Shown here piece by piece: positions 58,801 to 64,000 of a DNA stretch of 64,000 bases. The stretch is from Flavobacteriales bacterium UBA2669 (lineage in GTDB: Bacteria; Bacteroidota; Bacteroidia; Flavobacteriales_E; Vicingaceae), in contig DEMN01000012.1 of the NCBI GenBank assembly GCA_002359215.1, positions 483,782-547,781 on the forward strand. The letters run 5' to 3'. Both the position numbers and the translations under genes were made by a program. Within the stretch, counting starts at the first letter, position 1; every line of letters starts with the position of its first letter. The notes beneath the pieces are model-generated. The model saw only the letters and a program-made list of their open reading frames with translations. It did no database searches and had not been told where the DNA came from.

Positions 58801-60516
58801 TTAGTTTACTGCTGCTTGGAATTCAGCATCATCTCTGTATTTTATAAACTCAGCATCATCTTTAGCTTTTGCTTTTAATGAAGCATCTTTAGCTGTTGCT
58901 GATTTAAGGTTGTTAACCATCATTCCTTTATCTCCAGATCTTGCTCCAGCAATAGCTTTTAAGTAGTATGCTAAGGCATCATCTTTATCGGCAGAGTTAT
59001 CTATAGTTTGACCTATATTATTATCTCCATTAAGTAATTTAGCTAATGCAGCATTAAATGAATTAATACCTGAATAGTTAGCTACTGCAGCAGCATAATC
59101 ACCTTCTATAATGTTAATAATTCCTTTGTTTTCTGCAACTTCTTTACCTGCACCGCTAGCTTTTCCGTAGTATTCTTTCGCAGTAGCATTGTCTCCATTT
59201 AATCTTGCTATAACACCTAGGTTATTATTTACAACAGGAGTACTTTCAATTGCATTTGCTTTTTCAAATTCGGTTTTAGCATCAGCTAATTTGTTTTGAG
59301 AAACATATAAGTAACCTAAGTTGTTAGGACCTCTCCAGTCGTTAGGAAATTTACTTACAAAACTTTTGTAAATAGATTCTTTTTTAGCCATATCTTCATA
59401 AAGAGTAGCAGCATATAACATTTGCTCAGCATCTAAAGAATCAATTCTAGTGTCAACTAAGGTTTTAATTTCATCATTAGTTAAATTATGATGTTTCATT
59501 ACTAAATTGATTTGAGCTCTTCTTAAAACAGGAAGTACTTTTTTAGCAACTTCTTGGTAAGTAGCAGCTAAGTTTTTAATTTCTTCTTCTCTTTTAGTAA
59601 CATCTGAATATTGCTCAAGAACTCTAATAATAAGTTCTTTGTCTTTAATGTCAGACTCTTGCATTAATTTTTTGAAACCTTCCCAGTCTTCACCTTTACC
59701 TGTTTCTTTTGCAAATCCTTCAGGAATTTCAATTTTATGTTGTTTTAATAAAGCAATAATGCTTTTTGCAGCAGAAGCAGCTCTTTCATTTGCTAAGTTT
59801 TCGTTTTTGCTAATTTCACCCTCAGGAGAAGCATAAGCATCAACAACTAAGCTGTTGAATTCCATTTTAACATCTTCTTTCCATCCTTTTAATTTAGACT
59901 TTAAGTCTTTGATGTCTTTATCATTCATTTCAGAACCTCTAACAACAGAGTTGTTTACTAAATAGTGAATTTCAACATTATTGTTTTCTAAGTTGAATTT
60001 TTCAAATTTATCAGCACCAATAATTGCTTTATCAGCAGCCATAACTAACTTTGGAGTAATAATAGTTCCATCAGCCGCTTTTCTTGGGTCTAAATCTTTG
60101 GTTTTTGTTTTATATTCACCGCTAGCTCTTAATTCTAAAGTAGCTTTTTGCATTCCATCTTTATAAGGAATTTTAGCAGTATGAGAAAAACTTCCACCTT
60201 TTTCATAACTAATGGTTGTTCCTTCTGCTTCAGAATCTTCACCTTTTAATTTAAAAGCTTTAAACTCTTCAGTTCCTCCATCATATACAATAACAGGAGT
60301 AATAGTAGCAGACACTTTTTTATGAAAATATTTTGTAGGGAAGCTTCCATTAACAGAGATTTGAATGCTATCTCCATGCATTTCCATAGGATTTGGAGTT
60401 ACCTCGTAATTTACTTCACCCTGTCTTTTTACCATCTTTGCTAGTGGGTTACACGCAACAAATACTGTTGATGTAGCCACAAATAGAGAAAATAGTCTTA
60501 AATTGTTAGTTCTCAT
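58801..60516 (-). CDS. Lipoprotein with OmpA-like and TPR regions
   Basis: 571 residues with a lipoprotein signal (STVFVAC, Cys22). Beta-rich N-terminal domains (about 35-190) are followed by an OmpA-like stretch (VVDAYASPEGEISKNENLANERAASAAKSI, about 215-260) and C-terminal TPR helices (about 365-520). The design is a family of Bacteroidota envelope lipoproteins with OmpA-like domains; the specific function is unknown. The long, near-perfect terminator and regular codons suggest strong expression. Confidence 0.8.
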   Translation of the reverse strand: MRTNNLRLFSLFVATSTVFVACNPLAKMVKRQGEVNYEVTPNPMEMHGDSIQISVNGSFPTKYFHKKVSATITPVIVYDGGTEEFKAFKLKGEDSEAEGTTISYEKGGSFSHTAKIPYKDGMQKATLELRASGEYKTKTKDLDPRKAADGTIITPKLVMAADKAIIGADKFEKFNLENNNVEIHYLVNNSVVRGSEMNDKDIKDLKSKLKGWKEDVKMEFNSLVVDAYASPEGEISKNENLANERAASAAKSIIALLKQHKIEIPEGFAKETGKGEDWEGFKKLMQESDIKDKELIIRVLEQYSDVTKREEEIKNLAATYQEVAKKVLPVLRRAQINLVMKHHNLTNDEIKTLVDTRIDSLDAEQMLYAATLYEDMAKKESIYKSFVSKFPNDWRGPNNLGYLYVSQNKLADAKTEFEKANAIESTPVVNNNLGVIARLNGDNATAKEYYGKASGAGKEVAENKGIINIIEGDYAAAVANYSGINSFNAALAKLLNGDNNIGQTIDNSADKDDALAYYLKAIAGARSGDKGMMVNNLKSATAKDASLKAKAKDDAEFIKYRDDAEFQAAVN

Positions 60517-60617
60517 TTTTAATTATTTAAGTTTAATTAATTTAGTTTTCGTGATGCAATATTAACTAATGTTTTTCACAAAAAAAAAACTATTTCTTAT
60601 AAATATTCTTAGTTAAC

Positions 60618-61121
60618 CTAATATTTAAAGACTTTTAAATCATCACTACATTCATTTTTTAGGTATTTAATGCTTTTATTTAGAATAGGATGTATAAAAT
60701 CAGGTATGATTTCGGTTAGGGGATGTAATATGAAATTCCTTTCAGATATTCTTGGATGGGGTATTTGTAGGTTTTCTGTTTGGATTATTTCAGAGTTAAA
60801 AAAAAGTAAATCGATATCTATAGTTCTTTCTCTCCATCGCTTCATTCTTTTGCGTCCTAGCTCCATTTCAATTGCCAAACACTTTTCTAATATAGTTTCA
60901 GGGGAAAGTTTTGTTTCCACAATAATCACTTGATTTAAGAAATCAGCTTGATTTTCTACTCCCCAAGCTTGGGTTTGATATATTGATGACTCTTTTATAA
61001 TTGATCCAACTTCTTGAGTAATCATGTTTCTAGCGGATAAAAATGTTTTTTTTATATCTCCCTGATTACCACCAAGAGATAATATTAATTGATTAGAATT
61101 ATTTTTTTTTCCACTCATCAT
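60618..61121 (-). CDS. folK: 6-hydroxymethyl-7,8-dihydropterin pyrophosphokinase
   Basis: Transfers pyrophosphate from ATP to hydroxymethyldihydropterin in folate synthesis. 167 residues: ILSLGGNQGDIKKTFLSAR near the N-terminus, WGVENQADFLNQVIIVET, and the family signature RWRERTIDIDLLFFN, IPHPRISERNFILHPL. Either of two adjacent ATG codons could start it. Its 5' region is divergent from sppA. Confidence 0.97.
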   Translation of the reverse strand: MMSGKKNNSNQLILSLGGNQGDIKKTFLSARNMITQEVGSIIKESSIYQTQAWGVENQADFLNQVIIVETKLSPETILEKCLAIEMELGRKRMKRWRERTIDIDLLFFNSEIIQTENLQIPHPRISERNFILHPLTEIIPDFIHPILNKSIKYLKNECSDDLKVFKY

Positions 61122-61253
61122 TTTTTCTTACCACTAGTGTATTTTATATCTTTTATTATTTAAAAGGAATATACATTTGTATTTAATGTTGACAAAGGTA
61201 ATTAAATCAACATGAATTAATTTGTAACTTAAATCATTTAAAAAAATAAAACG

Positions 61254-63050
61254 ATGAAACAATTTTTTAAAATTATGTTAGCTTCCATTGCAGCAATGAT
61301 AGTAATGGGTGCTTTGTTTTTCTTTATTACATTTGGAATTATAGGAAGTTTGATTTCTTCATCCGAATCTGATAAAGAAGTAAAAATTAAAGATAACTCA
61401 GTAATGCACATTAAATTTTCTGAGCCTATTCCTGATAGAACTTCTGAAAATCCGTTTGAGAATTTTGATTTTGGAAAAATGCAGCCTTCTAAACAATTAG
61501 GATTAGATAAAATTCTAAAAACTATTGAAAAAGCTAAAACTGATGATAGAATTAAGGGTGTTTATTTAGATTTAAATGTGGTAAATGGAGGAATGGCTAC
61601 TGTTGAGGAGATTAGAAATGCCTTGGAAGATTTTAAATCTACCGGAAAATGGATAGTAAGTTATTCAGAAATTTATACTCAAAAAGGATATTACTTAGCA
61701 TCAGTTGCAGATAAAATTTATTTGAATCCTGCAGGAATGATGGAACTAAGAGGTTTGTCTGCTGAATTAATGTTTTTTAAAAATGCCTTAGCTAAGCTAG
61801 ATGTTGATATGCAAGTTATTCGTCATGGTAAATTTAAAAGTGCAGTTGAACCATTTATGTTAGAAAAAATGAGTGAATCTAACAGAAATCAAATGCAGTT
61901 AATTTTAAATACTACTTGGGGAAGTATGTTGGAAAAAATTGCTACATCAAGAAAAATAAGCATTGAAAAAATTAATGAACTGGCTAATGGAATTAAAATA
62001 CAGAAAGCTATAGATGCTAAAAATGAAGGTTTTGTTGACGAGATAATGTATAAAGATGAATTACTTGATATGTTTAAAGAAAAATTAGAGGTAGCAAGTT
62101 ATGAAGATCTTAATTTCATTGAACTTGGTAAATATTTATCAGCAAGTAAAGATCCATTAAAAGAATTAAAAGAAAAAACAACAGAACCTGCCTCTAATCA
62201 AATTGCTGTGGTTTATGCCAGTGGAGATATTGTTAGTGGTAAAGGAGAGAAAGATCAAATGGGGTCTGAAACAATTTCTAAAGCTATTAGAGAAGCTCGT
62301 TTAGACAGTAATGTTAAGGCAATTGTATTAAGAGTTAATTCTCCAGGAGGAAGTGCTATGGCTTCTGATGTTATGTGGAGAGAAGTAATTTTAGCTAAAA
62401 AAGTAAAACCTGTTGTAGTTTCTATGGGAAATGTGGCTGCATCTGGTGGATACTATATTTCTTGTGCAGCTGATAAAATTGTTGCTGATGAAAAAACAAT
62501 TACTGGTTCAATAGGTGTTTTTGGTTTAATTCCTAATGCACAAGGATTTTTCAATAATAAATTGGGAATTACTTTCGATACGGTAAAAACTAACACTCAT
62601 GCTGATATGTTAACTATTTTTAGACCATTAACTCAAGAGGAAAAAGATATTATACAAATTGGTGTAGAAAATATTTATGATGATTTTATTACTAAAGTAG
62701 CCGAAGGTAGAGGAATGACTAAAGAGCAAGTGGATTCTATTGGCCAGGGTAGAGTTTGGACAGGTATTGATGCTAAAAAGATTGGATTAGTAGATGAAAT
62801 AGGAGGTATAAAAAAAGCAATTGAAATAGCTCAGGGTTTAGCAGAAATGGAAGATTTTACCTTAACAGCATATCCAAAGGCTGAGAAAAATCCGTTTAAT
62901 GATTTATTAATTACGTTGTCGGGAGATATGGAAGCTTATTTTATGAAAAAACAAATGGGTGAGGGGTATAAATATTACCGAGCTGTTGAAAGACTATCTA
63001 CTCAGCAAGGAATTTTAACGAGAATGCCTTATGAAATAGAAATTCATTAA
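61254..63050 (+). CDS. sppA: Signal peptide peptidase SppA, 67-kDa type
   Basis: 598 residues, membrane-anchored by an N-terminal helix (about 10-35), with two tandem S49 protease domains like E. coli SppA. The catalytic Lys is in the first (RHGKFKSAVEPFML) and the Ser in the second (MGNVAASGGYYISC). It degrades cleaved signal peptides and other membrane-linked peptides, with the active sites facing the periplasm in homologues. It is monocistronic, followed by a terminator. Confidence 0.96.
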   Translation: MKQFFKIMLASIAAMIVMGALFFFITFGIIGSLISSSESDKEVKIKDNSVMHIKFSEPIPDRTSENPFENFDFGKMQPSKQLGLDKILKTIEKAKTDDRIKGVYLDLNVVNGGMATVEEIRNALEDFKSTGKWIVSYSEIYTQKGYYLASVADKIYLNPAGMMELRGLSAELMFFKNALAKLDVDMQVIRHGKFKSAVEPFMLEKMSESNRNQMQLILNTTWGSMLEKIATSRKISIEKINELANGIKIQKAIDAKNEGFVDEIMYKDELLDMFKEKLEVASYEDLNFIELGKYLSASKDPLKELKEKTTEPASNQIAVVYASGDIVSGKGEKDQMGSETISKAIREARLDSNVKAIVLRVNSPGGSAMASDVMWREVILAKKVKPVVVSMGNVAASGGYYISCAADKIVADEKTITGSIGVFGLIPNAQGFFNNKLGITFDTVKTNTHADMLTIFRPLTQEEKDIIQIGVENIYDDFITKVAEGRGMTKEQVDSIGQGRVWTGIDAKKIGLVDEIGGIKKAIEIAQGLAEMEDFTLTAYPKAEKNPFNDLLITLSGDMEAYFMKKQMGEGYKYYRAVERLSTQQGILTRMPYEIEIH

Positions 63051-63076
63051 GTAAATATTTATTTGTTATTAATAAG

Positions 63077-63110
63077 ATAGCCATTGAATTTCAGTGGCTA
63101 TTTTTTATTT
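63077..63110 (+). terminator. Terminator between sppA and the convergent TPR gene
   Basis: Stem ATAGCCATTGA / TCAGTGGCTAT (arms 63077-63087 and 63091-63101, one G-T pair), followed by a T-run on the plus strand. It overlaps the end of the convergent gene and could act for both. Confidence 0.75.
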
Positions 63111-64000
63111 ACACAACTCAAAATACTGCTGAGCTCTTTCTAAATTACCTGAATTTACTAATAGAGAATGAATGTGAGCACAAAGCTGTTTGTCAGAAGG
63201 ATCTATTTGAAAAGCTTTTTCAAAATAATAAATGGTAAATTGACTTCCATTAGGTATAAGTGAGTATAAGTTAGCTAAACTGATAAAATAGACTTTAGAT
63301 TCAGGAATTTTTTCTTTTAACTTTTCCAACAATTGTATGGCATATCCTGCTTTATTGGCGTCTCTAGCAATGTTCATCAATTTTTCGTAGGTTGCTAAGT
63401 TTTCAGGAGTTAGTTCTATTACTTTAGCGTAATGTCTTAAAGCTAAATCGTCCTTACCGAGTTTATTATAAGAAAATGCTAAATTAGTATGTGCTTCTAC
63501 ATAGCTAGAGTCCATTGTTACGGCTTTAGAACAATAATAAATAGCTTTCTCATAGTCTTGTAAAAAATTCACATAAACAGAGCCCAAATTGTTAATAGAA
63601 GTTAGGTAAGTGGAATCAATTCTTAAAGCTTCATTATAGTGATGAATGATTTTTTTAATATCGGTTGGTATCTGGGGATTATTTGGGTTTTTTCTGAGTT
63701 CATTAGCAACTTTAGGGTATAAGGTATTAGCAATTAAAGCATGTGCTTTTGCAGATTCTGTTAAGTGTTCAATATCATTTTCATAAAGTGTTAGCTTATC
63801 ATGCCAATCTGGATTTCTGGAAATTGTCCTAGCAGAATAAGCTATGGAAATAACGCTAAAAACAAGTAAAAAAGTAGCAGGTAGTTTCACTCCGACCGTT
63901 TCGGAATTAATATCAATTTTAAATATTTTGAGTAATAAAAAACCAACGACTATACAAAAACCTATAGAAAAAATATAAGTAAACCTGTCTGCCACTATTC
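63105..64000 (-). CDS. TPR membrane protein, C-terminal part (truncated by window edge)
   Basis: 298 or so residues are visible, and the reading frame continues past the window (IVADRFTYIFSIGF...), so the GTG near the edge is not a true start. Two hydrophobic segments (about 12-28 and 36-55 of the visible part) precede about five TPR units. The motif ADRFTYIFSIGF before a transmembrane segment recalls the TMTC/O-mannosyltransferase-like TPR proteins (ADRYxYLPSIGF). The visible part cannot prove the enzyme. It is convergent with sppA. Confidence 0.75.
   Translation of the reverse strand, partial: IVADRFTYIFSIGFCIVVGFLLLKIFKIDINSETVGVKLPATFLLVFSVISIAYSARTISRNPDWHDKLTLYENDIEHLTESAKAHALIANTLYPKVANELRKNPNNPQIPTDIKKIIHHYNEALRIDSTYLTSINNLGSVYVNFLQDYEKAIYYCSKAVTMDSSYVEAHTNLAFSYNKLGKDDLALRHYAKVIELTPENLATYEKLMNIARDANKAGYAIQLLEKLKEKIPESKVYFISLANLYSLIPNGSQFTIYYFEKAFQIDPSDKQLCAHIHSLLVNSGNLERAQQYFELCK

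Noticed and set aside
59639..60166. Plus-strand open frames opposite the OmpA/TPR-like lipoprotein gene
   Set aside because: Codon-bias shadows of a well-supported minus-strand gene.
1..64000. CRISPR array, rRNA operon, phage or replication origin
   Set aside because: No regularly spaced direct repeats, rRNA-like sequence, phage structural genes or DnaA-box cluster were seen on reading.

Overview
The window is AT-rich chromosomal DNA (roughly one third G+C by eye) from a member of the Bacteroidota, most likely order Flavobacteriales. The evidence is a fused LpxC-FabZ gene in an lpxD-lpxC/fabZ-lpxA-efp cluster, PorT-like and TPR/PD40/OmpA envelope proteins, an S46 dipeptidyl-peptidase, a bacterial kynurenine pathway, no Shine-Dalgarno leaders, and repeated TAnnTTTG (-7) promoter boxes typical of this phylum. 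No phage, plasmid origin, complete insertion sequence or CRISPR array is visible. Genus cannot be fixed from the sequence.

Region 1 (1-9.3 kb) is a dense signalling cluster, all on the minus strand apart from one divergent gene. It encodes two small receivers, a membrane hybrid histidine kinase with receiver and HPt domains, a sigma-54 activator of the NtrC family, a third small receiver, and then a separate unit of a fourth receiver, a PorT-like outer-membrane barrel and an inner-membrane coiled-coil protein. The two control regions (2.2-2.34 kb and 7.5-7.66 kb) each carry a pair of TTTTCA-N3-TGAAAA-type palindromes with centres 20 bp apart. Each pair lies about 100-150 bp upstream of a sigma-54-like -24/-12 element. 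This looks like a self-contained phosphorelay and enhancer circuit and is the most interesting part of the window. A TPR/PD40 secreted protein diverges from it.

Region 2 (9.3-16.1 kb) has housekeeping genes (RluA-type pseudouridine synthase, HMG-CoA-lyase-like enzyme, dihydroorotate dehydrogenase). They are followed by a small accessory stretch: a 183-bp inverted-repeat element, a GreA-like protein, a DinB-family gene between two about 62-bp REP-like palindromes, and two orphan membrane-anchored proteins separated by an attC-like hairpin.

Region 3 (16.2-34.6 kb) holds dnaK, a PorE-like TPR-PD40-OmpA protein, a TPR protein, prmC, etfBA, a bifunctional-nuclease-family protein, nucleoside and sodium:solute transporters, an AlgH/YqgE protein, pdxH, a queuosine-precursor transporter, a Nudix hydrolase, a DUF4197 lipoprotein, an outer-membrane protein with a PagL-like motif, and an SLC13/TrkA-C permease.

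Region 4 (34.8-51.5 kb) contains lipid A synthesis (lpxD, lpxC/fabZ, lpxA, with lpxB further on), efp, a DPP7-like S46 peptidase, a small barrel, a SpoIIE-type phosphatase, accD, class II aldolase, an ArsC-like phosphatase, surE, corA, tRNA-Ser(GGA), two heavy-metal-associated-domain proteins and kmo.

Region 5 (51.5-64 kb) continues on the minus strand: a TPR-SpoIIE phosphatase, kynU, an O-antigen-ligase-like protein and a Wzz-like protein that read as one transcription unit with kmo. Then come a MauE-thioredoxin fusion beside a Cys-rich lipoprotein, an OmpA/TPR-like lipoprotein, folK, sppA (plus strand), and the C-terminal part of a TPR membrane protein cut by the window edge.
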